A stretch of 64,000 nt of DNA from Coccinella septempunctata (Eukaryota; Arthropoda; Insecta; Coleoptera; Coccinellidae), in contig NC_058196.1 in assembly GCF_907165205.1 (NCBI RefSeq), forward strand, positions 32,654,501 through 32,718,500, given 5' to 3'. A model generated the notes under the pieces. It saw only the letters and a program-made list of their open reading frames with translations. It was not told the origin of the DNA and did not search any database. This document shows, in pieces, positions 38,301-50,361 of this stretch (within the stretch, counting starts at the first letter, position 1; each line of letters opens with the position of its first letter). A program made the translations under genes and the position numbers.

Positions 38301-41300
38301 AGGATTTTTCGAGCTCCGTCGCTGCCGGTACTAGGGGGTCTTCCGGTAGGAGTAGCGTGGGGCATTACAGCCTGGGACCGCACAGGTAAGTCTTGTTTTT
38401 AACCTTGTTTTTTCCCCGAGAATGAACGTGATTCGACCTAAGGGGCACGAATCAATCGTCGGCTTCCAATTCGAAGGCTAGGAGAAAGTCGGCGGGCGAC
38501 GAGAACATGATGGCAATGAAGGTTAGGACTCACACCGATTCGGGGAAGCAACTATCTGATCTTGAAATATTGGAACAGGTGACCGTTCTCAATCTGGACA
38601 CCGGCGAGAGGGTGCCGCTGAGCGTGGCAGAAGACAAGCTGCCGCAATGCATAAATCCGCTGTCGTTGCACATCATGAGGTTGACCTCGGAGTACGTAAG
38701 CAGTTCCAGCATGGATAAGAACAAGGTAAAGCCATGAACAAAGTCAAAAACCAGTGGTGACCCTCGAGGAACTATCCTCGGGCACCGCTTCTTCCTGATT
38801 TAATCTCGATCGATTTTTTTCTCGATAGGAGTCGGACGAGGAGAGCGTGGACCTGAAGAAATCGGAGATCCCGGTGGTGGACGCGGAGAGTTCGGAGGGT
38901 GGTAGGGTGCGTAGGAGGACCGCCAAACTGAAGAGGTTCCTGGACTCTACCGTCAAGAAGACAATGCATAAGGCGAAGAGCATCGCACAAGAAGTGTCGC
39001 ACGCCCGTCACAAAGAAGACACCATCGATATCATCGACAACGTGCATCCCGGAGAGCAGAACATTAAGCTTAAAGTGAGCAACCTTAACCTCGAAATTAT
39101 ACTTTAAACCGTCGATTATTCTGTTTAGACCTCGAACTCGCACAAGGGGCCCTACGAGTTCGAGAAGGTCGAGCACGTTCAGGAGCTGAACGACGAACAC
39201 GAAGGTCCGATATGGTGTATGAAATTCTCTTGCTGCGGTAAGTTACTGGCGACCGCCGGACAAGATAAGGTGTTGAGGATATGGATCGTTAGGGACGCGT
39301 TCCAGTTCTTCCAGGTGGGTGGACGTCGAAGAGATGTGTGGATAGAGGAGGCATGACTAATATCTCCGTAGCGAAGGACACTAATCGATGTAGCGAAGGC
39401 CAATGATCGCCGTTTCGACAGAAACATTATTAAATGCAATCATCACCGTAGCCATGGCAGATTATCGGCTTAGCGAAGGTCACTTATCGCCATAGCGAAG
39501 GCCATTTATCGCCATAACGGAGGCCAATCATCGCCGTTCCGATAGAAACGTTATTTAACGCGATACGAGCAATCACCGCGGCCATGGCCAATAAATCGGC
39601 GTAACGGAAGTCTGTCATCGTTGTAGCGGTGGCCAATTATCGATATAGCTAAGACCAGTTATCGCCATAGCGAAGGACATTTATCGCTATAGCGAAGATC
39701 AATTGTCGACATAGCGAAGATCATTTATCGGCATAGCGGAGGACATTTATCGCTATAGCGAATGCCATTTATCGCTATAGTGAAGATCATTTATCGGCAT
39801 AGCGAAAACCACTTATCGTCATAGCGAAGGCCATTTATCGCTATAGCGAAGAACAGTTACCGCCATATCAAAAACCAGTTATGGGCATAGCGAAGGCCAT
39901 TTATCGCTATAGCGGAGGCCAATCATCGCCATTCCCATAGAAACATTATTTAACGCGATACAAGCAATAACCGTGGCCTTGTCCATTTATCGGCGTAGCG
40001 AAAGTCAGTCATCGCTGTAGCGAAAGCCAATTCTCGCTATTTCGATAGAAACATGAATGCAATACGGCCAATTATTGGCTTAGCGAAGGCCATTTATCGC
40101 CATAGCGGAGGCCAATCATCGTCGAAACAAACAAATACCATGGCCTTGACCATTTATCACCGCAGCCAATTTTCGGCTAAGCAAATGCCAGTTTTCGCCA
40201 TAGCAAACGTCAATCATCACCCATCCCACAGGAATATTAATGATAAAAGCGATGGCCAACCCGCTTAAGCTGCAGTCCACTCATTAGACATCTTTCGATG
40301 GACCTTGCCTCCTCTATCCACATAAATTTCATATTTATGTGGCGTATAATGCAGGTTTTTTCTGTCGTGCATCGGTTCTCTTTCGAATTTTCAGGAGATG
40401 CGGACCAAGTACAACGCGGAAAAGGTATCCCCCACCCCGTCGCAGGAATCCCTCGTCTCCCACCACTCGAACGACGCGAGCGCCAGTCTGGCCAACATGG
40501 AGGCGATGAACAGCAACCGGGAGAACTCCAAGCTGGTGTTCATGCCGAAACCCTTCTGCACCTACTCCGGCCACACGTCCGACCTGCTGGACGTGTCCTG
40601 GTCCAAGAACTACTTCATACTGTCCTCCTCGATGGACAAGACGGTCAGACTGTGGCACATATCGCGCAAGGAGTGCCTGTGCTGCTTCCAGCACATCGAT
40701 TTCGTCACGGCTATCGTCTTCCATCCCAGGGACGACAGGTACTTCCTCAGCGGCTCGCTGGACGGTAAACTGAGGCTGTGGAACATCCCCGATAAGAAGG
40801 TGGCCGTCTGGAACGAGGTGGAGGGCACCACGAAGCTTATAACGGCCGCGAACTTCTGTCAGAACGGCATGTTTGCGGTGGTCGGGACGTACGACGGGCG
40901 GTGCATCTTCTACAACACCGATCAGTTGAAGTATCACACCCAGATCCACGTGAGGTCTTCCAGGGGTAGGAACGCGGTTGGTAGGAAGATCAGCGGTATC
41001 GAACCGATGCCGGGGCAGGATAAGATACTGATAACGTCGAATGATAGCAGGATCAGGTTGTACGACCTGATCGACCTCAACGTCAGCTGCAAGTACAAGG
41101 TAAAACATAGTATTTATGTATCAAGGACGAGACAATACAGTCTTTTTCCGAGGTACATATCAAGGACGATCTTTCAGGGTTACGTGAACATGAGCAGTCA
41201 GATCAAGGCGAGCTTCAGCCACGACGGGAAGTACGTGGTCAGCGGTTCGGAGAACAGGGACGTGTACATCTGGAAGACCAACCACGACTACGCCAAGTTC

Positions 41301-41652
41301 TCCTCGGTGAGACGGGACCGCAACGATTTCTGGGAGGCGATAAAGGCGCACAACAACACGGTGACCTGCGCAATATTCGCTCCTAACCCGGAGAGCATAA
41401 TCAAGATGGTGGAGGAGGCTACTAGGTCGGAGGCGCAGGAGGACGAAGATAATAAGGTCGGTGTTTGGGGGATTGTTGAGGTTAGGGGTTTAATCGTATC
41501 GTTTTCAGGTGGAGGATCCGATAGTGGAACAGCACACGAAGGGTTGCGGGGGGTACGTGTTGGTATCGGCCGATTTCAACGGCTGCATCAAAGTATTCAT
41601 AAATAAGATGAAACCAAAACATAGTTCGTTACCGGTTTCGGCCATGGCTTAA
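35326..41652 (+). CDS. WDR44: WD repeat-containing protein 44 (Rab11-binding)
   Basis: Eleven exons join in phase: 35326-35396, 35593-35704, 35755-36016, 36105-36397, 37976-38385, 38443-38725, 38829-39074, 39129-39314, 40395-41099, 41178-41456, 41509-41652. Total 2991 nt, 996 aa. The N-terminus carries DSDEFYDAEED, the acidic FFAT-like motif of WDR44 that contacts ER VAP proteins. A Ser-rich region follows, with a basic proline patch (APVAPPRRKKKNK). Around residues 410-470 comes the family block LDTGERVPLS and INPLSLHIMR. The WD40 domain runs from about residue 578 to the end, with diagnostic stretches such as SSSMDKTVRLWHISRKECLC, SGSLDGKLRLWNIPDKK and VRRDRNDFWEAIKAHN. Human WDR44 links Rab11 endosomal tubules to the ER. 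Exon 2 has a TAGCAG tandem acceptor. Intron 4 holds a tandem duplication and intron 8 a minisatellite. Confidence 0.95.
36398..37975. repeat. Tandem duplication of an about 0.7-kb module in WDR44 intron 4
   Basis: Copy 1 (about 36535-37182) and copy 2 (about 37205-37950) share in order: atgtttaattgtacacgtt, tttcggtcagaatcgat, 'aggcgatttcgag', 'aaccaatagaaaatgag', 'gcttctagcgccctctgggt', 'gacctacttttacctggttt' and 'aaacgcctagtt'. The period is about 670 bp. Copy 1 alone has a 39-nt hairpin insertion (about 36674-36712) between two 'aatcat' words, and a TATATAAG box with downstream sequence resembling an LTR or promoter. Copy 2 instead has an inserted segment with inverted ends near 'agacatagagacat' and 'atgtctatatgtct'. 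Confidence 0.75.
36808..36940 (+). promoter_or_regulatory. LTR- or promoter-like segment in intron 4
   Basis: It begins tgttgccac, has a gatatataagc TATA-type box (about 36828), a downstream cggagtagtcagcgagcag stretch and an AATAAAG (about 36904), and ends near 'gatgtaaca'. TGT...ACA ends with a TATA box and a poly(A) signal in about 125 bp are what a short solo LTR would show. No retroviral-type coding sequence is nearby. This is inference from layout only. Confidence 0.3.
39365..40260. repeat. 22-bp minisatellite in WDR44 intron 8
   Basis: Repeated units close to catttatcgctatagcgaag, with variants 'atcgccatagcgaaggcc' and 'atcggcatagcggagg', fill most of this intron. The unit contains the partly palindromic core cgctatagcg. 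Some sections also repeat a longer block ('aaacattatttaacgcgatac') at about 39547 and 39942, indicating a higher-order layer. Confidence 0.85.
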
Positions 41653-41763
41653 TGATTTTTACCGATCGAATCGTTGAAAGTTCGCTTATAATTTGTTTGT
41701 TAATTCTTTTTATCCAAATTTTATAGAATCTAATCGAAATGAATATTGTAGAAAGTTATTGTA

Positions 41764-41769
41764 TTTATT
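41764..41769 (-). terminator. CNTROB: Candidate polyadenylation signal for the centrobin-like gene
   Basis: TTTATT on the plus strand reads AATAAA on the minus strand, 128 bp past the stop at 41897. It lies inside the WDR44 3' UTR. Confidence 0.45.
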
Positions 41770-41867
41770 GTAAATTGGTTGTATATAAAATTTTAGAAAA
41801 ATTACCCCATCTTTTTTTTATCACCCGGATAATCGGATTTAAAGACACCTCTCGCATTGAATAATTT

Positions 41868-41873
41868 AATAAA
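41868..41873 (+). terminator. WDR44: WDR44 polyadenylation signal
   Basis: AATAAA 216 bp past the WDR44 stop codon. Cleavage just downstream would fall within a few bases of the centrobin-like stop codon on the other strand. Confidence 0.55.
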
Positions 41874-41896
41874 AGTTTACAAAACTACGACGGATT

Positions 41897-44800
41897 TCAT
41901 TTCCACGACGTTTTTCTCCTGTTGATTTCCTTCTGGTTCTGATTCTCGAGTAGATCCGGAACATATTGCGTCGATCCCTGAAAATTTCAAATTAGAAATG
42001 GAGAACGATGGAATAGGTGAAATGCTCACCGTTGCCGATTGCCACATTGAAGCGTCTGTTGTGGGCTGTTCGCTGTGGTATTTCTGAGGACTCTGTTTCT
42101 CCTTGCTTTCCGCGGGGTTGCCAGGCTGTTTGTGAAGTAGCTAAAAGGTAAGTGTCGAGATGAAACCTCACTTTACAACAAAGTTTCTGAAGAATATATT
42201 GAAAAGCCTATATAATAATGGAAGCACATTCAATTACAACTCCCCCCTCAGAAATTCAGCCTTCATTACCCCCTTCAGAAATTTGAGCTTCATTACACCC
42301 CACCAACTTAGAGAAAAACATCTCAAGCCGCCCATACAACAGACCTTGAAACAATCATTAAATTAATAAATTAACAAATGGATAAATACCAAATTGATGT
42401 ATCTCTGAAGATGTCCATCATCCTGCTGCCTACCACCCCTACTTCTCGATGCCACCGAACTCCTCTGTCCGTGACCCTCCTTCCTGTGGTGGTTCCTCTT
42501 GTCCGACTGTTGATTCTGATGATAACCTTCCTTCCCGTTGTGAACGTAATGCTGATTTCTGGACTTATCCTCGAACTCCTGACTCAGCAACGCCTCCATG
42601 TTCTGATACGACTTCGATTGGAGCGAATGCAGCTGATCCATCGTGCTGGAACTGTCTTCTTGCGGCGCCGGACTCCTTCCGTTGTTCAGTATACGCAGCG
42701 CTTCGGTCCACTGGGCCTCCATCACCTTCTGCAGCTGTTTCAGCAGGTCCGACTTCTTGTCCTGCTGACGTTCGTAGTTGGTTTGCATCTCGTAGAGTCG
42801 CTGATCCAACTGCGCGATCTTGACCTGTTTCAGCTGCATCTCTTCCTGGTGCTTCTGCTCGATCAGGTTTATTTCCAGGGTGTATCTGGAAATTTTTCGA
42901 ATGTGGCAACACTGTAAATTTTCCCCCGATCGCTAAGGGAACATGCTCGATACTAGTATCGCCAGAAGATTCATCGTTATGGACCGATTCGCCTAAGAAA
43001 TTACTGTAATAAATACCGAGGCTAAAAACAGTTTTTTACGAGCACGATCGATGTAAAGTATCCCGTTCTATGATCCCTGTTAAAGTGACTTCAGTCAAAA
43101 CTGACGTTAACCTGCCATCGACTGTCAAAGTCAAAATTTTCTCTGGTCATCGATTTCAGCGAGTAAAGAAATTAATTCACGGAAAAGTCAGTGGCGTCGG
43201 AGCCGGACGGGCTGAATGAAGAAACCCTGCTTACTTATCGTTTATCTGCTGTATGTGCAAGGCTGCAGACTTGGCGATCTCCAATTCCTTCTTCTCGAGC
43301 TGTTCCTTCATCTTCTGTTCGGCTTCGTCCAGCTGCGCCTGAAACTCCTTGAGCTTGTTCTGTACTAAGAGTTCCACCTGGCCCTGGTAAAAGTTCCTCA
43401 GCTCCTTCTTGTTGCTGTCCAATTTAGCCTGAAGTTCCGCTAGATTTTCCATCAGCGATTCCTGTTGGTTAAACGAAAGATATATAACTGTTGAGATAAA
43501 TTCAACATCTGACTACCTCTTTCTTTTTTCTCCCTTCCAGTTCTTCGTGCAACACTTTGTTCTGCTCGTGCAGCTGAGATACGTTCTGTCTTTCGGCCTT
43601 TATCTCTTCCTGTATCAGATCGTACTCAGTTTTGATAGTTGAGAAATCTTTTTGGCACATCTCGACGGCTGCTTGGCACTGGGAGACCTCTTTTTTGGCA
43701 TGCAATAGAATATTCTTCGACTTAAAAAAGATTTATCTTCAACACAAACTCTCTCGCATCGTGCTATATCTTACCTCATTCAATTCCAACTCTTTGTTAG
43801 CCAATATATTAGACAACTGATTATTTTTCTCTCCCTCACTGGACAGCCTCTCTTCCAATTCTCTATTTGCGCACTTCAACGCTTCGTTCTCTACTCTCAA
43901 CTCCTCAAACTTCTTGTCCAACTGTTCCAGTTTCGTCTTACATTCGTGCACAATGTTCAGGGCTTGTTTCGTTTCGTTCCTGTGGAATTCGATTCTCTGG
44001 AAAACGAAAAGACCAGCTTTGAACAAAAAAACGGTAAGTAGGCAATGAAATTTTGACAGGTGACGTTTTGTCATCAAACGTCAAATGTCAAATTTCCACA
44101 GCCTACTTCAAGATGCCTGAAATTATATTCACCTCCTCGCTCTCTTCGGCTACCTTCTTATTCTGGATGGCCAGTCTTTCGACATCCTTCTCCAACTGAT
44201 CCCTCTCTCTAACCACCATTTTAAACTTCACCGAGGCCTTTTCCCAAGCGTCGTGAAACTTTAAAATGGCGTTATCTTTGGCTTCGTCCACTTGAATAGC
44301 AACCGCAAGTTTTTCTTGCTGTTCAAGTATCTTATTCTGCAGCTGTTGGATCAGTTCTTCGCAATGCTAAAATGGACTCATATTAACAACTCGACTGTTA
44401 TCTAAAGATAAAAATTCTGCCGTTCCACAAGTGAGAAGGATACTTTCAAATCAAAGAGATGCCAGATTTCCTCAATTTTCCTTAAATCTACTGAAAAAAC
44501 TTGCCACTCACAGTCCGCCTGAGTTTTTCCTCTTGAAGCCTCTGTATGCATTTATCTGAGCTCGTCTCGACCTCTTTTTTCTCGTTCTTCCAGAGGTTGA
44601 TCAGACTGAGGCTGCCGAGCCTCTGATCGCTCACTGGTCTCATCAACTTTCTCGTCGGATCGTGGAAACTGCTGAATTCTGGGGAGTGCGTCTGGTCCAG
44701 TAATTTCTGATGGACAGTCAGCGTTTCTTTGGCGTTGGAATGGATGTCGCATTGCGGGGAAGAAATGCTCCTTTTCGTGAAATTGCTACTTGTGCTGTAA

Positions 44801-45936
44801 TTTTCTGTCATCGTACGATCAGTGTGCAAATTACTGTTGTTTGATGTTTTTCTTTCGATGTTATTTTCTATCAAAGCATGATTCAAATAGCCATACAACG
44901 GTGGATCTCGATTTTTCTCGTTTTCTGCTATCGTCATTGACTCAGTTTTCTTACCAGTTGGTTGGTATAGAACTGTAGATTTATCAGTGAAAGAAGAAGA
45001 ATCTGTCGATGATGTACTGAACGTTTCTATGCCCTTCCTCCATTCCATGGGTGTTTGGTATCCTGTATTCTTTTCAGAAGAATTCGAGGAAATTGTTCCG
45101 GTCTTGTTATCACACATATTCTTGATTTTCTCTTCTTGTTTGTCCATTTCTTACCAAAAAAAATATCAAAAGCTAAAGGCTTGATTTATCAATCAATTCT
45201 ATGAGAAACATAGAAATAATATGCAATATAAAATCAGAAGATTGAAAGAAAAATGTATAAAATACTAACTATAACTAAAAACACAACTTGAACAAATCAA
45301 CTGACCTTTCAAAAGTTGATGAACATCAACTGCAGTCTTACTTGGATGTGAATTTTCGCAACCAGCAAAATCCAAACTTCTTGCTGTGTTTGATTTAACC
45401 GGCTCAACGTTAGACAAGAAATTATCAATCTCCTCAATTATATTATTTTCCTCCATCACAGGTTGTTTATCTATCCCTATTTCGGCAAGCGTATCCCCCT
45501 CTACGATCTTAGATTTAGGTGCCATCCTGTAAGGTTTCTTGAACAGTTTAATCTCTTCATCGTACTTGGGAGAGTTGGGAAAGGATTTCAGCATCAGTTT
45601 GCTTCTTGGTTTCTGGGGAGTACTTTGTGTGCTGAAACATGGGGGTACAGTGCTCCTTCGATAGTCAGAGCCTTGTGGTAAACTTTCGTAACTGTAGCAC
45701 CTCCTACAAGCATTGTTAGAATCGCTGCTCTGCATGTTGAGAAAGGCGTCGATTGAATTGGTCACGGATCCCAGACTGATATCAGATGAATTTTCGATAC
45801 TAGTGATTCTGCTTTTCAATTTAGATACTTGGGTGATGAGTTTGTCTACTATATCGTAGTACGGTACTACTTCGATTTGGTCCTCAATATGTGGTGTCAT
45901 CAACAATAACTCCTCCGTATCATCAGAATCGCTCAT
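41897..45936 (-). CDS. CNTROB: Centrobin-like centriolar coiled-coil protein
   Basis: Nine exons join in phase: 45936-45306, 45149-44512, 44366-44133, 43996-43775, 43720-43517, 43461-43235, 42885-42390, 42140-42030, 41977-41897. Total 2844 nt, 947 aa (human centrobin is about 900). Residues 1-423 are polar and low-complexity. From about 424 to 790 the protein is an almost continuous coiled coil. Its start, ILEQQEKLAVAIQVDEAKD, aligns with the centrobin segment LQQQLAVAVAADRKKD, and the later KVMEAQWTEALRIL matches centrobin's LQAMLQAHWEEANQLL region. The C-terminus is basic (NRRKTSWK). Centrobin is a daughter-centriole protein needed for centriole assembly and ciliary asymmetry (Drosophila Cnb). 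Least certain is the exon 7 donor (TTG|GTATTT at 42390/42389): exon 8 is open in more than one frame and an upstream donor would give another tail. Confidence 0.8.
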
Positions 45937-48900
45937 AACTATTTAATTATTATTGCAAATACGTTTTTAACGACTAATTTGTTTCACCACATAACCTACT
46001 GTATAACCAACACAAGTATTTTACTACTGACATCACATTTTTACGTTGTCAAAGGTGACATTTTTTCGAAATAAATTTACTTTCTTTGATAAAACTCAAT
46101 TTTACAACCTGGTTGTGATTTTTAATCAATTCGATTCATTGTTTATGTGGATATTTATGTTGACAACAGAAGAGGTTGACAACCCTATTTGTTTACATTC
46201 AAAATTTAAATAGTCCATAGAAATGCATTTCTGTCGTTCTTATTCATTTGAAAATTTGGATGGAGATGTTTTAAAATTCTTAAAACAATTTTATTCGAAT
46301 GAATTCATCCTATTCGGAGAGTTGGATTTGATTGGATTTCAGTTCAAGTTTCAGACTCACCATTTCGTGTAATTCCAAATTGTTTCATTGTAGTTTGAGT
46401 ACTGGGGAAAGTAGTAATTCCTGAAAATGTTGAATGATAATTATGAGTCATCTTAAAGAAAATTGAAAGTATTTAAAATTTTACATTTGTGTTCTATAGC
46501 TAGAAAAATTACTATCAGAATTTCTTTACTTTGATAAATCGATTCGAGATGGCGCAACCAGTGTCGTTTTCATGGAGGTAAAGGTCCTACCTCCATGGTG
46601 GTTTTGCTAAAGTTTTCATTTTATTTCCCGTTATCCTTTGAAATGATGGACTAAAGTCAATCTTCTCTTGATAAGTTCTGAGGAGTTGTAGACGTCTGAT
46701 TTGTAGCCCTTTTATAAAAGAAATCATGGGGTTTATTGATTACATCAGATTCTCTGTGAACTGTGATGGGGATTCCAAAGATTATAGAGTTAACTCTATA
46801 ACCTTTGGGGATTTCACAGAGAGCTTTATGATAGAGGGCTTGGTACAGTGACTCTAACAAGTTAGAGTTAGAGTTTACATTCAAAATTCAAAATGGAGGA
46901 ATCAACTGTCGAAGTTGCATAGATTTTCCTTTGGGCTGAGACAAAGTTTCAGTTTTGCCAACACACGATAGTGATCCACAGAAAACTATGAACCAGAGTT
47001 GCCTTGAGGAACACTAGCTTCCAAACTGGAAGCAGCTTCTGCCTTGTAGGCGTTATATTATGTTGGGAGATCGCCAGTTCATTGCTGTGAAGGTTTTTTA
47101 TCTTCAAAAATGATATTTTTCCTTTGGACTGACACAACAGTTGTACCAACCTACCTTTTCTTCAGGCACTGCCTCGTATAAATGGCGCTATCCGTCGAAA
47201 TAGAGCTGGAACTCCATTTTTCCAAATGCTCGTTCTGGAACACCAACCTGGCCTTGAACGGAAACCTACGTCCTCTTACAACTATTTCATATCCTGACAT
47301 AAGAAAAGCCCCTTCTCTACCTTAGATATTCCTCAGGAATACGATAGGAACTCGAAAAAAACAAATCTGCTGAACAATAACTCTAAACATGAATGTTCTC
47401 ACGTCATCAATTGCCTTATCCGTCTATGAACTGTCAGTATGACAATCGTAGCCATGTTGGGTTCCAGTGAGCGTCTTCCGGCGAAGTCGGAGCTGATATA
47501 GGCTCTGGATAAATGCCAACACTTCCGCTAGAGCCATAAAACTCCCTATTCTGTCAGAAACGTACATGTACATCTCGCAAAAAATGAGCGAACAGTTGCA
47601 GAAGCAAATTAAACGTTTCATCGGGGAATTTTTCTGCGAAATAATAAAACATAGATAACGATTGAAGTCCGCGATACGGGCAGTGGCGTAGACGATACCA
47701 TAGATCTTCATGATCGAAGAAGAATATTATTGGTCTTATCGTATTGGGTTGAGAGGATATTTCTCTTTTCTAGGATATAAGCGAGTGGTTGATGTCGAAG
47801 ATGAGTATGTTCCAGAATTACGATGAGGTCGCTTCGATTATTCTTCAGTTGGCCACTCTGGGCATTTTCCTTTGAACATGAATTTCACTTCTTCCAAACA
47901 ACCTAAGAAAAACTTTGATAAATAGTAAGAAATCAACTCCTTACTTGACAATTCAATCATAATAATGGACGCAAATTCATTATCACTTTTCCTTCATGAA
48001 CAAATATGGCGGAATATTTCTTCTTCTTTTATTCATCTTTATTTCTATGATTATTGAATACATTTGGATGATGTCTAACTCAATCACAGGATTACGAGAA
48101 TAATGTTGATATCCCAGACGGCTGTCCGTTTCTACGCCTCTGACAGTGATTCAAATTTCCAGTTTTACCAACTACTAAGCATTACCAGTTTCATCATCGC
48201 TTTGTTGTTCAGTCCGTTCTTCCTGAAATACGAGAAACTAGTTTTTGCTTTTCCCCTTTGCAACCGAAGAATCCTAACAAGTTTGTAAATTTTCAAGCTT
48301 CGATTTGAGGTCTATTATCACACGGGTGTAGTTCTGAACCCTCAACCTGCGTAGTTTCGACGTTGAAAGTAGAAAATACGGAAAAAGTTTATTTGGGTTT
48401 TCGGATTGGGAGCATTGATATTTTCTGTGCTTATGGGAACACTGAATTCATCAGCAATTTCGGTGGTTCACCGAAAGTTTCAATCAATTGGAATTTTTCA
48501 GGAAAACAATGACAAATAGAGGTGTAACTTGTTATGTCGTTTGCCTCAATCGGTATTGGTTTATTTTCTTTTCCTTGCATGCTATTGAAGCTAGTATATG
48601 ATCTGTGGTTCTGTGGGAAGGGTAAAAGGCGAATGCAGAAAAGGAAGAAGAAGAAAAGCATCTCCAACAATTTCTTCCGACTGGCACTCTCGGGATTTTT
48701 CCTGCCAGTAAAGGGGGTCAACGTTCAGTCGTAAAACAAACCCATAACATGAGCCCAACCCAGGTTGAATTTCAGCTGACCCATGACTGGTTGCCTCTGA
48801 TATTTGCGTTAGAGTTAGAGTTCACGAGACAATATGATAATCACTGACCCACACAGTCAGGTTTAACTGTTCTCCGAAAGAATCTTCACGAATTCTTCGA

Positions 48901-49718
48901 ATTCTTTTCGGTATAGATTATGCCATAAGAACTCAAGTACCGGACATAAATATTCATGGACGAAGAGAGCATTTAACTTTTGCTGGAATACCTTCATTCC
49001 ATGCAGTTGGATGACAAAACGCAGCGAGTTTTAACTAACGGTTGAACGTTTACAAAGTCCTCCGAAGATTTGAATTTCAACGATTTCGAATTAGAATGTA
49101 CTCCATTTTGAACCATAGAGTTTCACAGTGTTACCAACAGTGGTTGCCGAAAGCTCAACCAGAGAAGGACAAACAGTTTTTTGCCTGTTTTCATTTAACC
49201 ATCAGGAAAGGGAAATTTTTTGATCTTTCCCCTCAAAATATGCGTTTTCCAATCTAAAACTGTGCCGTCTCTTATTCGAGATTAACTTGATCATCGTGAA
49301 TCTTATACCTATTACTCGATTTCTAATTGCTAACTGTTAATGTTCGTAGTCTAGTTCTTTCCGAGTACCTCCTTGATTGAATGCTGTTAATTGTGAAAGT
49401 AGGCTCAAAACATGAATTGCTGATTAATTTTAATCGGTGATTTATGAAAAGATCAGACCTAATAACGAGATGTTCAACAGATCCATAGGAATAACTATAA
49501 GAAAGCTCTCATCTCTATAACCGCGAATGGCATTGAATAGTTGTTCCTATTACAACTGAAGGAAGCACTGATGTTCTTCTGATACAAATAACTTCCATAT
49601 TTTAGTATATTACTATTGATTTTTTCCTTAATCTCAATGCGATTCAGTGATTTTCGCGTCGAAATATGTTGGTTGACAACACTGCTTGATTGACATTTCT
49701 ATGAACCGAATAATGGAG
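45937..49718. other. Intergenic DNA, no supportable gene
   Basis: Immediately upstream of the centrobin-like start, TGACA/TGTCA words cluster (about 46025-46060 and 46150-46190). Farther out there are only short open frames. A minus-strand stretch at about 47424-47711 and hydrophobic frames near 48100-48290 and 48530-48730 look faintly coding but cannot be chained into a gene or assigned to a family. They may be decayed membrane-protein or transposon pieces. Confidence 0.4.
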
Positions 49719-50361
49719 GACTTCCCTACATGTTTGCCAACCTAGAAAAGGGTCTAAAAGGTCTACCATCAGGGAATGATTGCTTTTTAACGAAACCTAC
49801 TTCATTCTTTCCGCAATGATCAAATATATTTATGAAATTCTATCGAGCTTTCTAGAGTTTACTGTTGAAAAGAAAAAAAGATTTTCATAACCTCGATTGC
49901 TGATTGGTTGAAATTTATGTTGGTATCACTACTTCTTGTGACAATCGACATATTTCATTGGCAAATGTCATTTTTACTGATATATATATAATATTAATAT
50001 TGTCTGCTGTATAGCTTACAAAATACAAGAAAACAAGAATGCGTTCAAGCAAAGATTGTGCACATAACCAAAACTTTGCCCATAACCTAACAGATTACTT
50101 TTTTCTTCTTGACATTTGCCAACGAAACATGTCAATTGTCACAAGAAGTAGTAATACCAACATAAATTTCAACCAATCAGCAATCGAGGTTATGAAAATC
50201 TTTTTTTCTTTTTAACAGTAAACTCTAGAAAGCTCGATAGAATTTCATAAATATATTTGATCATTGCGGAAAGAATAAAGTAGGTTTCGTTAGAAAGCAA
50301 TCATTCCCTGATGGTAGACCTTTTAGACCTTTTTTTAGGTTGGCAAACATGTAGGGAAGTC
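49719..50361. mobile_element. Foldback element with 252-bp inverted arms
   Basis: The left arm (49719-49970) and right arm (50110-50361) are close reverse complements. For example cttccctacatgtttgccaa at the left end pairs with ttggcaaacatgtagggaag at the right, and 'aactctagaaagctcgatag' in the right arm pairs with its complement in the left. The spacer of about 139 nt contains a TATATATATA run. No open frame is present. It is a non-autonomous foldback/MITE, distinct in sequence from the one at 30629-31070. Confidence 0.85.

Noticed and set aside
40335..41108. 257-codon minus-strand frame
   Set aside because: Antisense shadow of the large WDR44 WD40 exon, which is unambiguous on the plus strand.
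42378..42917. 179-codon plus-strand frame rich in Leu/Val
   Set aside because: Antisense shadow of centrobin-like exon 7.
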